DNA of 64,000 bases. Source: Brasilonema angustatum HA4187-MV1. GTDB lineage: Bacteria > Cyanobacteriota > Cyanobacteriia > Cyanobacteriales > Nostocaceae. Positions 8,842-17,621 of the stretch are shown here, piece after piece. Below the pieces are notes generated by a model that did not search any database, was not told where the DNA came from, and saw only the letters and a list, made by a program, of their open reading frames with translations. A program made the position numbers and the translations under genes. The stretch spans positions 50,401 through 114,400 of the forward strand of contig JAHHGV010000031.1 in NCBI GenBank assembly GCA_019359695.1, written 5' to 3'. The first letter of the stretch is position 1. Each line of letters begins with the position of its first letter.

Positions 8842-11523
8842 TTAAATAGATGTAGTAACTTCAACCGAATTTTCTTCTAGTTTGCCTTTAAGCTGCTGTC
8901 GTGCTTCTTCAAGGAAGAATAGATAAGCAGCTTCCAATGTTTTTTGATCAGCTAATAACTTTTCAGGACGAGCTTGATAAACATCCTCATATAGTTTTCG
9001 TAAAATTTCGTAATATCGTGTAATTTGCTCATACTTTGTTTGACCAACGCCATGTTCTCGGATGCGATCTAAGCGAGTATGATATTGCTGAATTAAAGCA
9101 GCAAAAACAACATCTAAACCTAAATGAGGTTTTTGAGAGCGAATAGCTGCAAGAAAAGCTGTAAAAGGTTCAGCTTGTGCAGTTCTCTTAAAAGAACTTC
9201 CCCATATTTTCCCTTCAGCTGCGACTTGTGCCGCCTCTTTAAGATATTGAGTTAAGAGTGAGTTATCATTAGGCATAAGACTCTCCAGTAAAGTATTTAA
9301 TGGCTGACAAATTCGACTCCAAATGACACTGAAATTTGGTTCATCTTGTTCTCGCAAGAACCAACGTAGTAAGACATAGTAAAGTTCAAGTGGTCTTGCA
9401 CAAGCACGGGCTAAATCATATAGACAATCATCTACTTTCTGAATACTGGCGACGGATGTTGCAAGTTTTCCGAGACAACGCAAACGCTCAAGAATTTTTT
9501 CTGAATCTTCGCGTTTATATTGACCATTACCTAATAAAGGTTGTAATGAAGCAGGAATACCTTCTACTCGCCCGTAAATATCGTTAGATAACTCTACTTC
9601 CAGATTTTCACTTATAGTAAAAGGAAATCCAAACTCTAAAGATAAGGAAAGTTCCAAAGCTAGACGTAGTGATTTTAGTAAAGCTAAAGAAGCATTTGCA
9701 TCTCCCCAAACAAGAGGAATAATGAGCGTTGTATGAACAAAATCACGACGTTTTGGAAAAGCAAATCCTACAACTTTGTTAGGTTTAAAGTCTAGAGAAT
9801 TTTCTCGATACAGTTGTAATTCATCAACTGTAACCGTACCACCTTCAGCATTAGTAGCAGCAAGTCTTTCTAAGTATTCTCGCCACAGTCTTAACAGTTC
9901 AGAATTTGAACCTTTAGGTAATGCAAAGTGTAGATACAGTGGATCTTGTTTTTTAACAGCAGGAAAATTAGCTCCAACCGTCATCAATTGATATGCTAAA
10001 GCTGCAATTGAATCTGCTTGTCTTTTTGGTTCGGCGCTGATTCCACCTGGTAAGCGGTTAGAAAAAGCCTGTACTTTTGTACCAGGAGGCATAGTGTCAG
10101 AAATGAGTTCCTCAATCTCATTGGAAGTAGAACCAAGAGAACACCTTTGTTTAGGATTAGCTTCTATATAAGCATCTAATTCTTTTAGCCCATTCAACTT
10201 AGATGGAATAGGTAAATTTAACATTCGATTGATGACAGCAATCATTTCTTCTGATGCTTCTGTTGCTTGTGTACTTTCCATTCTTAATTGGAAAGATTCT
10301 CGCAACGCCTCTTTAATGCCTTCGATACCTTTCACTGCTGCCTTTGCTGCAAACAAAGGTCGTCCATATTGTCCGTCAAATGCTTCTAATACTGTACGTT
10401 GCTGTTCAGAAATTCCGACATGATGAGCAATTTTCTCCCAAACGTCTTTGGGGTTGAAGCCTACTTGTCGATAGCTGAGATATGCAGCCTTTAACCCTTC
10501 AGAAACTGCAAATTCTTCTGCATTGCTTACAGGTAGTAATTCCAAATTGACTGCATTCTTTACAGCCTCAGTACCAGCAGCATTGCTCCACTTTAATATA
10601 TCTTTTGCAACTTTGTCTGATTTGTAACCCGCTTTTTTCTTTTCTAATAGTGCTTCTACATTTACCAACACCTCTTCAAGATTTTGTTGAATCGCTTGGT
10701 GAGCAATCTTAATTCCATCTTTAGTAAGTCTGACAAGTCGTTCAATATTATTTCCAAATACTTCGTCAATCTTTCTTTGCAAAACATTAGCTATTTCTGT
10801 CACTAAATCTGCCTTTGGTATCGCTTCTCCCTCAAAAAGTTCGCCATCAGGAAAAATCGCTAAAGGTGTCAAGCCGTACCTTGTCAAAACTTCTTCACAA
10901 GCCCCCAGCAAAAGTGCAGTGATATAACCTCTATCCTCAGATAAGCGCACTCTGAAAAGATTGCTAGAACGGTTGAATGCAACTGTCAATTCGTTTTCAA
11001 CTTTGCGAAAACGCTCTGCATCGGGAATTCCTAAATCAAATAAGTCAGCAGCGGTTATCATCGCCGCCCACCGTTCAATAGTAGGATCTTCCGGTAAAAA
11101 TCTCGCGCCATCGGTGTTATGATGCCCAGAGTGGCGTTCAATAAGCCGTCTGGCTAACTCAAAATCTTCTTCACTTGAAACAAAACTCACTACACCTGCA
11201 AGTTCAAACTGTTCTCGTAAAAAGTTCTTATCTCTAGCTAAGGTTTTCACCTTACGTTCTAACGAGTCTAATTTATTTAAGTCGTGAACCGCAGTTGCTG
11301 CTAATAACACAGGTCGTTTATCTTCAGGGACTCCAGCTATCCGACTAACTGTCAACATGAACTGACACGCAGAGTCCAAGTGTTCTGCAAGAGTTGTTCC
11401 CTTCCTCACCCCATATTGATGATGAGTCCCCAAGCGTTCGTAGAATAGGGGGCGAATTTCACTAAAATAACGTTCCTCCAAAGTTTTCGGAGGACGATTC
11501 AAAAGCCGGGTGCGCTTCGACAT
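8842..11523 (-). CDS. csc3: Csc3 / Cas10d with N-terminal HD nuclease, large subunit of type I-D
   Basis: This large subunit of about 893 residues starts at the ATG at 11523 (MSKRTRLLNR); a TTG five codons upstream is possible. The N-terminal HD nuclease is visible: His in HLDSACQFM, the HD pair in LLAATAVHDLNKLD, and further metal ligands in ERHSGHHNTDGARF. This domain supplies the DNA cleavage missing from the helicase. No GGDD cyclase motif is seen, unlike type III Cas10. The rest is mostly helical with no further recognisable motif. As first gene of the operon it lies downstream of a 279-bp control region shared with the divergent WYL regulator. Confidence 0.95.
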   Translation of the reverse strand: MSKRTRLLNRPPKTLEERYFSEIRPLFYERLGTHHQYGVRKGTTLAEHLDSACQFMLTVSRIAGVPEDKRPVLLAATAVHDLNKLDSLERKVKTLARDKNFLREQFELAGVVSFVSSEEDFELARRLIERHSGHHNTDGARFLPEDPTIERWAAMITAADLFDLGIPDAERFRKVENELTVAFNRSSNLFRVRLSEDRGYITALLLGACEEVLTRYGLTPLAIFPDGELFEGEAIPKADLVTEIANVLQRKIDEVFGNNIERLVRLTKDGIKIAHQAIQQNLEEVLVNVEALLEKKKAGYKSDKVAKDILKWSNAAGTEAVKNAVNLELLPVSNAEEFAVSEGLKAAYLSYRQVGFNPKDVWEKIAHHVGISEQQRTVLEAFDGQYGRPLFAAKAAVKGIEGIKEALRESFQLRMESTQATEASEEMIAVINRMLNLPIPSKLNGLKELDAYIEANPKQRCSLGSTSNEIEELISDTMPPGTKVQAFSNRLPGGISAEPKRQADSIAALAYQLMTVGANFPAVKKQDPLYLHFALPKGSNSELLRLWREYLERLAATNAEGGTVTVDELQLYRENSLDFKPNKVVGFAFPKRRDFVHTTLIIPLVWGDANASLALLKSLRLALELSLSLEFGFPFTISENLEVELSNDIYGRVEGIPASLQPLLGNGQYKREDSEKILERLRCLGKLATSVASIQKVDDCLYDLARACARPLELYYVLLRWFLREQDEPNFSVIWSRICQPLNTLLESLMPNDNSLLTQYLKEAAQVAAEGKIWGSSFKRTAQAEPFTAFLAAIRSQKPHLGLDVVFAALIQQYHTRLDRIREHGVGQTKYEQITRYYEILRKLYEDVYQARPEKLLADQKTLEAAYLFFLEEARQQLKGKLEENSVEVTTSI

Positions 11524-11802
11524 ATACAAATACTTCAATTCAAAATTGAGTCTAGGTTACAAAGCAAATTCTTAAGATTGTCACTTACCTGACCTTTTGC
11601 TGTTATGAGAGTTTTATTCTGGCGTCTTATCACTGTTTTCCATGACTGACATACGCTCAGCACAAAGTTGTGAGTTAGGTATATCCGCAATAAAGAATAC
11701 TGTCTCAAGACGATGTCACTGCACTTACCTGCGAGCAGATAATTTATAATTACAATTACGACTATCGCACAATATTTTTTTAAGTGCAAGTACATTTAAG
11801 CA
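11524..11802. promoter_or_regulatory. Divergent control region between the cas operon and the WYL regulator
   Basis: This AT-rich, apparently non-coding region holds the promoters of csc3 (leftward) and the WYL regulator (rightward). The decamer CACTTACCTG occurs twice in the same orientation, at 11582-11591 and 11722-11731, 140 bp apart. This makes it a candidate operator, but only as an inference. An 86-codon minus-strand reading frame here has no protein-like features. Confidence 0.55.
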
Positions 11803-12666
11803 ATGCCCAGAAAAAAAGACACGATTACACTGTCAATTCCACCGGGAACTAAGGAAAAGTTGGAGGAAATCGCCCGCAGCCTTGATATCCTATGGGGCAA
11901 AGAACCGAGTATCTCCGGCTTAATAGTAGCCATTGCTCAACAAACTCTGGAGCTTGGTAAGCCCTTTACTCTTGATTCCAACCAGGTTAATGCCTTGCAA
12001 CGGGCAATAAAAGCCTTGAATGATATAGGTCGTATCGGGGAAGCCCAAACTGTACTTGCACTTTTACTAGAGCGAGGTAATCTCGAACCGCCCTTGCGTC
12101 AGTCTCTCATGAAACAAATTAGCCAATCCACTCAAGGGTGGCGAATTCAAATTGAAGACTGGATGAAAAAGCAGCAGCCGTTTTACATCCTCTACCGGAA
12201 TTCTCAAGGTCAAGAACTGGAATACACAGTTCGTCATGCGGAACCTCGCTCTTTCGATAACCGCTTTTACCTCCTGATCTGGTGCGAAGAAACTCATGAT
12301 GTGGAAAATGATATTCCCGAATTACCAGAACTTTGGCACAACCGCTGTTTAACCTATAACAGCATTAAGTCAGCTGTACCTATTAATGGAAATTGGCGAG
12401 GGAAACTAGATTCTCTGGAAGTGCACCTACACTTTTATGGTTGGTTAAAAAAAGGCTATCAATCTAAAGACGATGACGTTAATGATGAGATCGTTGGAGA
12501 TGTACGTCAAGTGGTACGACGAGTTGTAAATCCTTTTTGGCTGATTAGAGAAGTAGCACGTTACTGGGATGAGTGCGTGATTGTGTCACCATTAAGTATG
12601 CGCGATCGCCTCAAGCATAAGCTCCGCCACCTGTGTCAGTTATATGATATCGAAACAAAGTATTGA
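11803..12666 (+). CDS. WYL-domain transcriptional regulator, CRISPR-associated
   Basis: This 287-residue protein has a basic N-terminus (MPRKKDTITLSIPPGTKEKL) resembling a ribbon-helix-helix DNA-binding segment. A helical linker follows, then a WYL ligand-sensing domain: PFYILYRNSQGQELEYTVRHAEPRSFDNRFYLLIW spans roughly residues 126-160 (split across several strands), with the C-terminal WCX-like part ending in RYWDECVIVSP. WYL proteins beside cas operons usually repress or activate them in response to a nucleic-acid-like ligand. It is divergent from csc3 with a 279-bp shared promoter region, which supports a role in controlling the I-D operon. Its exact target is unknown. Confidence 0.85.
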   Translation: MPRKKDTITLSIPPGTKEKLEEIARSLDILWGKEPSISGLIVAIAQQTLELGKPFTLDSNQVNALQRAIKALNDIGRIGEAQTVLALLLERGNLEPPLRQSLMKQISQSTQGWRIQIEDWMKKQQPFYILYRNSQGQELEYTVRHAEPRSFDNRFYLLIWCEETHDVENDIPELPELWHNRCLTYNSIKSAVPINGNWRGKLDSLEVHLHFYGWLKKGYQSKDDDVNDEIVGDVRQVVRRVVNPFWLIREVARYWDECVIVSPLSMRDRLKHKLRHLCQLYDIETKY

Positions 12667-12745
12667 CAGTATGGCTAAGCCATTACAAATGTCCTTTTAG
12701 GATCAAAATAATCTAGAATTCGTCTAACTTATTAATCAGCTTGCT

Positions 12746-13318
12746 ATGACTCATCAGAAAAGTGAAGCGAAAGAATCCTCTGCATCGTCGCGAGGATGGC
12801 GAACTTTACGGGAAAATCTCATCTTGATTGCGATCGCCTTATTCTTAGCACTCCTCATTCGGACTTTTGTTGCTGAACCCCGCTACATTCCCTCAGACTC
12901 GATGTTACCAACGTTACATAAGGGCGATCGCCTGGTTGTGGAAAAAATTTCTTCCTTGTTTCATCCTCCACAGTTTGGCGATATCGTTGTTTTTCAGCCA
13001 CCAGAAGAACTACAACATCGAGGATATCCCAAAGACCAGGCTTTCATTAAGCGTATTATTGGCACTCCTGGAAAGAAAATTCGTATCGCAGGTGGAAAGG
13101 TTTACATTAATGGGCAACCAATACAAGAAGATTATATAGCTGAGCCACCAATTTTACCCATGCAAGAGCGACAAGTTCCTGCTGACGAATTCTTTGTTAT
13201 GGGAGATAACCGCAACGATAGTAACGATTCTCGCTACTGGGGGTTTTTACCCAAAGAAAATATTATTGGTCGGGCAGTGTTCCGCTTTTGGCCTTTTGAT
13301 AGGATTGGCGTGATTTAA
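12746..13318 (+). CDS. lepB: Signal peptidase I
   Basis: This is a type I leader peptidase of 190 residues that cleaves Sec/Tat signal peptides on the outer face of the membrane. One membrane segment (residues about 24-42, LILIAIALFLALLIRTF) is followed by box B PSDSMLPTL, with the nucleophile Ser52. Box D has the general base Lys in AFIKRIIG (Lys101), and box E is GDNRNDSNDSRYWG. The length is typical for a cyanobacterial LepB. It reads in the same direction as the WYL gene, 79 nt downstream, but functional linkage is unlikely. Confidence 0.96.
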   Translation: MTHQKSEAKESSASSRGWRTLRENLILIAIALFLALLIRTFVAEPRYIPSDSMLPTLHKGDRLVVEKISSLFHPPQFGDIVVFQPPEELQHRGYPKDQAFIKRIIGTPGKKIRIAGGKVYINGQPIQEDYIAEPPILPMQERQVPADEFFVMGDNRNDSNDSRYWGFLPKENIIGRAVFRFWPFDRIGVI

Positions 13319-13324
13319 TTCTAA

Positions 13325-13345
13325 AGACGTAGCATCGCTACGTCT
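13325..13345. terminator. Hairpin downstream of lepB
   Basis: A perfect 9-bp stem, AGACGTAGC/GCTACGTCT with loop ATC, starts 7 nt after the lepB stop. It is not followed by a T-run, so it may be a REP-like hairpin that stabilises or ends the lepB transcript. Confidence 0.5.
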
Positions 13346-13352
13346 ACATTAT

Positions 13353-13382
13353 ACCTCTTGCAAAAGTGAGATTTTACGAGGT
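13353..13382. repeat. Dispersed repeat, copy 1
   Basis: Thirty bases starting ACCTCTTGCAAAAGTGAG and ending TTTTACGAGGT recur in inverse orientation at 50458-50485. Both copies have GGGAACAGG-type heptamer repeats on the same flank. It is a dispersed non-coding repeat of unknown function. Confidence 0.7.
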
Positions 13383-13460
13383 TCTGTTAAGAGTTAAACG
13401 TTCAGAATTAAGAGTTCCCTGTTCCTTGTTTCCTGTTCCCTACAACTGCCACGAAGTCTA

Positions 13461-13994
13461 TTAAAATCGTAGGTAGTACATAAGCTGGGCAATGGTTTCA
13501 CCCGAAAGATTTAACCTTTGCTGAAAATCTGCTAAGTTAAGATAAGCTCCCGCTAAACTGCGATTTTCAACCACTGCTTGCGCCAGGGATAAATCAATAA
13601 ATGGCACTTTTGCTAGAGTTTCAATTGTTGCCGTGTTAGGGTTGATTTTATGGCTACCAAGAGTTAAAGATTGATCATCGTAATAACTGAAATTCAGAAT
13701 TGGCTTGAGTGGCTCTAGCCTTTGTACTGGTAAACTTAAGGCTGCGGCAATATCTTCAATACAGTAAAATTTGACACCAGCACGAGAAAGTTGTACAAGC
13801 GATCGCGCTTGGTGAATCGATAACCCTGGTAGCCGTAACCAATCATCAACAGTTGCTTGATTGGCATCAATGTGGATACCCAGTTGCGCGGCGATCGCTA
13901 TCTCTTCTGCTGATTGTAGTCGATAATATGGGTCGTTCAGTAACTTATAGCGTAGTTTTTGTAACTTAGAGTTTAAAGGTAGCCAATTTTTCAT
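13461..13994 (-). CDS. Helix-hairpin-helix (ComEA-like) protein
   Basis: This 177-residue protein has two ComEA-type helix-hairpin-helix repeats. The first is around residues 43-90 (DANQATVDDWLRLPGLSIHQ) and the second around 117-170 (INPNTATIETLAKVPFIDLS). The pattern 'xNTATxxxLxxLPGI' binds DNA backbone non-specifically and in ComEA serves DNA uptake. No signal peptide or membrane segment is seen, so a true competence role is unproven. It is separated by 13 nt from the TM2-domain gene upstream and probably co-transcribed with it. Confidence 0.8.
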   Translation of the reverse strand: MKNWLPLNSKLQKLRYKLLNDPYYRLQSAEEIAIAAQLGIHIDANQATVDDWLRLPGLSIHQARSLVQLSRAGVKFYCIEDIAAALSLPVQRLEPLKPILNFSYYDDQSLTLGSHKINPNTATIETLAKVPFIDLSLAQAVVENRSLAGAYLNLADFQQRLNLSGETIAQLMYYLRF

Positions 13995-14007
13995 AGTGTT
14001 GCTTGGT

Positions 14008-14382
14008 TTAGGAAATATGGTCTAGCAACTGGCGGCGCTTTTGCTCAAATTCATACTCAGAAATCAATCCATCTTGACGTAAACTTTCTAACTCTCGCAA
14101 GCCTTGAGCGATCGTACTAACTTGATTGCTGGCGAACTGTGAGTTTTTGATGGCTGATTTACCTAAATTAAAATGACGATCAAAAGCTTCTTCGTCTTGC
14201 GCTAAAAACCAAACTCCTTCAATAGCACTCGCTACCTTGGGAATGGGTGTCCAAGAAAGCAACACATAAAGCACACCCCAAAGTGGCTGTCCTAAATAAA
14301 ACTTATGTAATCCGGAAATTGCCACTGTACCAGACAAAGCTAAAATAGCGGCAATGCTCCGGCTTTTTCGTTGATTAAACAT
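14008..14382 (-). CDS. TM2-domain / SHOCT-type membrane protein
   Basis: This is a 124-residue protein. Residues about 10-65 form a TM2 domain: two hydrophobic helices (AAILALSGTVAISGLHKFYLG and WGVLYVLLSWTPIPKVASAIE) with the diagnostic GLHKFYLGQ turn. The C-terminal 30 residues (LRELESLRQDGLISEYEFEQ followed by KRRQLLDHI) match the short SHOCT motif often found at the end of small bacterial proteins. The function is unknown, but it is probably an inner-membrane protein. It is upstream of the HhH gene with a 13-nt gap. Confidence 0.82.
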   Translation of the reverse strand: MFNQRKSRSIAAILALSGTVAISGLHKFYLGQPLWGVLYVLLSWTPIPKVASAIEGVWFLAQDEEAFDRHFNLGKSAIKNSQFASNQVSTIAQGLRELESLRQDGLISEYEFEQKRRQLLDHIS

Positions 14383-14739
14383 AACTAAAGCACCATCATA
14401 AACTCAGCATTGCTGTTATAGTAACTGAATCCTATCTGATGAACTACTCCGACAAAGACTATGCCTGCCCCACGCCTAATACCCTTTGATTTTAAGATTA
14501 ATACAAATGGGCAGGATCCGAGCAGAGGGGAAACAAGAAGCATAGCGAGGAAGTCGCACTATCTTGTGTGAAGTTGGACTTTTCAATTTTAAGTTGCGCA
14601 AGTCAAGTGTTGAAATTGCGGTAACAAACCGTACTCAAACCGAAGTTTCTTTTCTAGATTATGTCCCTAAACTATAATAAGCAAAAGGCATCAATTAAGA
14701 GAGCTACTGAGCCTTATCACTCAGTGGGGTGTAACCAAA
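14383..14739. other. 357-bp intergenic region between divergent genes
   Basis: It holds the promoters of the TM2 gene (left) and the DUF1825 gene (right). I see no repeat, RNA gene or plausible coding region in it. Confidence 0.6.
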
Positions 14740-15063
14740 ATGGGATTTTTTGATTCTGACATAATTCAGCAAGAAGCCAAGCAACTGTTTGAAGACTATC
14801 AAGCACTTATCAAGCTTGGCGGTAACTATGGTAAATTTGACCGCGATGGCAAAAAGCTGTTTATTGAGCAGATGGAAGCCATGATGGATCGCTATCGGGT
14901 GTTTATGAAGCGTTTTGAGCTATCAGAAGATTTCATGGCACAAATGACTGTAGAGCAACTTAAGACACAGTTAAGTCAGTTTGGTGTAACTCCGCAACAA
15001 ATGTTTGACCAAATGGATCTCACCCTACAGCGGATGAAAAAGGAACTAGAACAACAATCATAA
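14740..15063 (+). CDS. DUF1825 family protein
   Basis: This is a 107-residue, highly charged, helical protein beginning MGFFDSDIIQQEAKQLFEDY. It belongs to the DUF1825 family, which is nearly restricted to cyanobacteria and whose function is not established. There is no signal peptide or membrane segment. The sequence is predicted to be all helix, with repeated heptad-like Leu/Met spacing in residues 30-105. It stands alone, with promoter space upstream and a repeat-rich gap downstream. Confidence 0.9.
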   Translation: MGFFDSDIIQQEAKQLFEDYQALIKLGGNYGKFDRDGKKLFIEQMEAMMDRYRVFMKRFELSEDFMAQMTVEQLKTQLSQFGVTPQQMFDQMDLTLQRMKKELEQQS

Positions 15064-15298
15064 AACTTCCTTCGCGCGATCGTGTGGAAAGCCTACCCTC
15101 ATTGCCGTGAGTAAACACGTCACGGAACTTTTTAATATCCATTAGGGTAAATTCCCAGTTCTCTCAACTTAGCTGCAAGTTGTTAACGCTGTCGCCGTTG
15201 ACTTTGAGCTACTTTTTGTTAAGTTTGGTAGCGAGTACCATTGTCATCATACAAGTGTAACATATTTATCTTACTCCCCCTCCCCCCTTCCGATAAAC

Positions 15299-15371
15299 AA
15301 GTTATCAGTTATCAGTTATCAGTTATCAGTTATCAGTTATCAGTTACCAGTTATCAGTTATCAGTTATCAG
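15299..15371. repeat. Short tandem repeat (GTTATCA type)
   Basis: About seven consecutive copies of a 10-bp unit (AGTTATCAGT), with one variant (AGTTACCAGT), lie in the gap between DUF1825 and the penicillin-binding protein gene. Such short tandemly repeated sequences are typical of filamentous cyanobacteria. Confidence 0.9.
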
Positions 15372-15400
15372 GTAGGAAACGGACTCGTTCACCCCTTGTT

Positions 15401-15428
15401 TACTGTTGACTGTTGACTGTTGACTGTT
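15401..15428. repeat. Heptamer repeat, STRR3 type
   Basis: Three to four tandem copies of GACTGTT are present; this is the complement of a circular permutation of the CAACAGT heptamer known as STRR3 in heterocystous cyanobacteria. Confidence 0.8.
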
Positions 15429-15455
15429 CCCTATTAAGCGTGTTTTTTTGAAAGC

Positions 15456-15497
15456 AAAAATGAAGAGTTTGAAATTGACACCAAACTCTTCATTTTT
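15456..15497. terminator. Strong bidirectional terminator hairpin
   Basis: A perfect 16-bp stem, AAAAATGAAGAGTTTG paired with CAAACTCTTCATTTTT, has a 10-nt loop and A/T runs on both sides. It therefore fits Rho-independent termination in either direction. It lies just after the stop of the minus-strand penicillin-binding protein gene. Confidence 0.85.
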
Positions 15498-15519
15498 TAC
15501 TATGTTAACTTTTTTAACT

Positions 15520-17445
15520 TTAATTTGATTTCGGTCGAGGAAACTGGTAAGGCGACTTGAATTTTTCCACAGGTACATCCTTAAGCGCCTTCATCATAAA
15601 ATTGCGCCAAATTGGAGCAACCATAGTCCCGCCCGTTGCACCAGTAGCCAAACTTCTGTTATCATCTCGACCAACCCAAACAGCAGTTGTTAATTGAGGT
15701 ACGGTTCCGACAAACCAAATATCCTTCTCAGAGGAAGTTGTTCCTGTCTTACCTGCTGCAGGGCGATCTATTGCAGCATGTTTACCTGTACCCTCATTAA
15801 TCACAGAGCGCATGGTATCAACAATTGCTGCTGATGCCCACGGATCGAGAACTTGTACGGGTTTAGGGGTATTGTCAAGTAAGACATTGCCACTACTATC
15901 GGTCACACGGGCAATAATCGTCGTTGGAGATTGCCAGCCATAGTTGGCAAAGGTAGCATAAGCACCTGCCATTTCCAACGGCGTGACACCAATAGCACCC
16001 AATGGCAGAGAAGTTACAGGTTCCATCGGACTCATAATACCTAAGGTGCGGCAGGTTTCGACAACCTTATTCATCCCTATAGCCTTACCAACCTTTATGA
16101 CGGGAACATTACGAGATTGCATCAACGCATAGCGGATTGACATAGCCCCGCCATAGCTATTGTCATAGTTGCGTGGGTAGTACCATCTGTCACCATCTCG
16201 ATAACCCACAGGGGTATCGTAGACCGTTGTGTCTGGATCGTACCTACCACTTGCAAAAGCAGTGTAGTAAACAAATGGTTTAAAAGCAGAGCCAGGTTGC
16301 CGTAAAGCTTGAGTTGCACGATTAAACTCACTGGTTTTAGAATCTACGCCACCTACCAGAGCTTTGACAAAATGTGTACGGGGATCAATGGCAACCAGAG
16401 CAATTTGGTTTCTAGATAACCCTTGCCCCCTCAAAATATCATGCCAGTTTTTGACAGTGTCCTCCGCCATGTTTTGGAAGTTGGTATCAACTGTGGTTTG
16501 AATTCGCATTCCACCCTTGAGCAGCGCCTCACGACCAAACTTTTTGGCAATTTCGTGGGCTACAGCGTTTGTCACGTAAGGCAAGGCGCTTCCTTGGAAA
16601 GATTTAATTTTACCAAGTTTGATTGGTTGTTTGAGAGCCTTATCGTACTCTTCCTGCGTGATCCAGCCCAATTCCTTCATTCGACCTAAAACTACTTTCT
16701 GCTGCTCTTTTGCCTTATTCATGTGAATGAAGGGGCTATAGTCTTCCGGCGCTTGGATTAAACCAGCCATCATCGCCGACTCAGCCAAGTTTAAATATTC
16801 TGCCGATTTGTTAAAGTAACTGCGTGCTGCTGTTTGTACACCATAGTTGTTATGACCCCAATAAACTTGGTTGAGGTACATTTCTAAAATTTGGTCTTTG
16901 GTAAGAATTTGCTCCAAGCGAATTGCCAGTACTGCCTCGGCTATTTTACGGGTAAAAGCACGCTTGTGAGACAAGAATAAGTTTTTCACCAACTGCATGG
17001 AGATGGTTGAACCGCCCTCTCGCACGCCGCCTGCTGACCAGTTGGTGACTACTGCACGTCCAACGCCTTTGGGATTAATTCCGTGGTGATAGTAGAAGTC
17101 GCTATCTTCACTGGCTAATACTGCTCGCTTGAGATCTGGAGAAATTTTATCTAATGGCATCACTTCACGGTTGGCTTCTCCGTGAATACTCGTTAACAGT
17201 TTACCTTTGATGTCATAGATATAAGTCGTTTCTGATGGCAAGAAGCTGCGTAACTGTCTCACATCTGGCAAGTTGCGGAAACTCACCGCTAAGCCAACGA
17301 GTCCTCCCGCTACAATAGAACTTGTCAGCATCGTGGCGGAAAGTAGAGTACCGCCAGCTACCTGGCCGACTCCTTTAAGAAACTCAAAACCTGAGCCAGA
17401 CGCTCGAGGTTGTGGCTGCTTATCTTCAAAAGTCCTTGACGACAC
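15520..17445 (-). CDS. mrcA: Class A penicillin-binding protein (PBP1a type)
   Basis: This 641-residue bifunctional peptidoglycan synthase has a GTG start. A cytoplasmic tail is followed by one membrane segment (residues about 28-56). The glycosyltransferase GT51 domain follows, with the catalytic Glu in ASEDSDFYYHHG (Glu113) and GGSTISMQLVKNL. The transpeptidase domain has SxxK as SAFK (Ser386) and the KTG box in AAGKTGTTSSEKD near residue 565. It polymerises glycan strands and cross-links them in the periplasm. The C-terminus is short, without the extra domains of some PBP1a proteins. Cyanobacteria carry several paralogues, so the exact symbol is tentative. Confidence 0.94.
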   Translation of the reverse strand: MSSRTFEDKQPQPRASGSGFEFLKGVGQVAGGTLLSATMLTSSIVAGGLVGLAVSFRNLPDVRQLRSFLPSETTYIYDIKGKLLTSIHGEANREVMPLDKISPDLKRAVLASEDSDFYYHHGINPKGVGRAVVTNWSAGGVREGGSTISMQLVKNLFLSHKRAFTRKIAEAVLAIRLEQILTKDQILEMYLNQVYWGHNNYGVQTAARSYFNKSAEYLNLAESAMMAGLIQAPEDYSPFIHMNKAKEQQKVVLGRMKELGWITQEEYDKALKQPIKLGKIKSFQGSALPYVTNAVAHEIAKKFGREALLKGGMRIQTTVDTNFQNMAEDTVKNWHDILRGQGLSRNQIALVAIDPRTHFVKALVGGVDSKTSEFNRATQALRQPGSAFKPFVYYTAFASGRYDPDTTVYDTPVGYRDGDRWYYPRNYDNSYGGAMSIRYALMQSRNVPVIKVGKAIGMNKVVETCRTLGIMSPMEPVTSLPLGAIGVTPLEMAGAYATFANYGWQSPTTIIARVTDSSGNVLLDNTPKPVQVLDPWASAAIVDTMRSVINEGTGKHAAIDRPAAGKTGTTSSEKDIWFVGTVPQLTTAVWVGRDDNRSLATGATGGTMVAPIWRNFMMKALKDVPVEKFKSPYQFPRPKSN

Positions 17446-17621
17446 GGTGGTTTTACTTCCTCACTAGTAAATATATAGTGTAATGTCTTGGATTAAGCAA
17501 GGCGGTTAATTTTTTGCAATGATATTAGTTTGGCAAACGAAAGTCATACAAATTGTCAGTGACCATAACCAATCCTACTTTGATAGTGCAAAGCATAGTT
17601 AACAGTCAATCTCCTAGTAGT

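Noticed and set aside
8842..11523. Type III Cas10 signalling system
   Set aside because: There is no GGDD cyclase motif, and the neighbours are csc2, csc1, cas3 and cas6, so this is type I-D Cas10d with an HD domain.
11535..11795. 86-codon minus-strand frame in the cas/WYL promoter region
   Set aside because: Its composition is unlike a protein, and it lies where both promoters must be.
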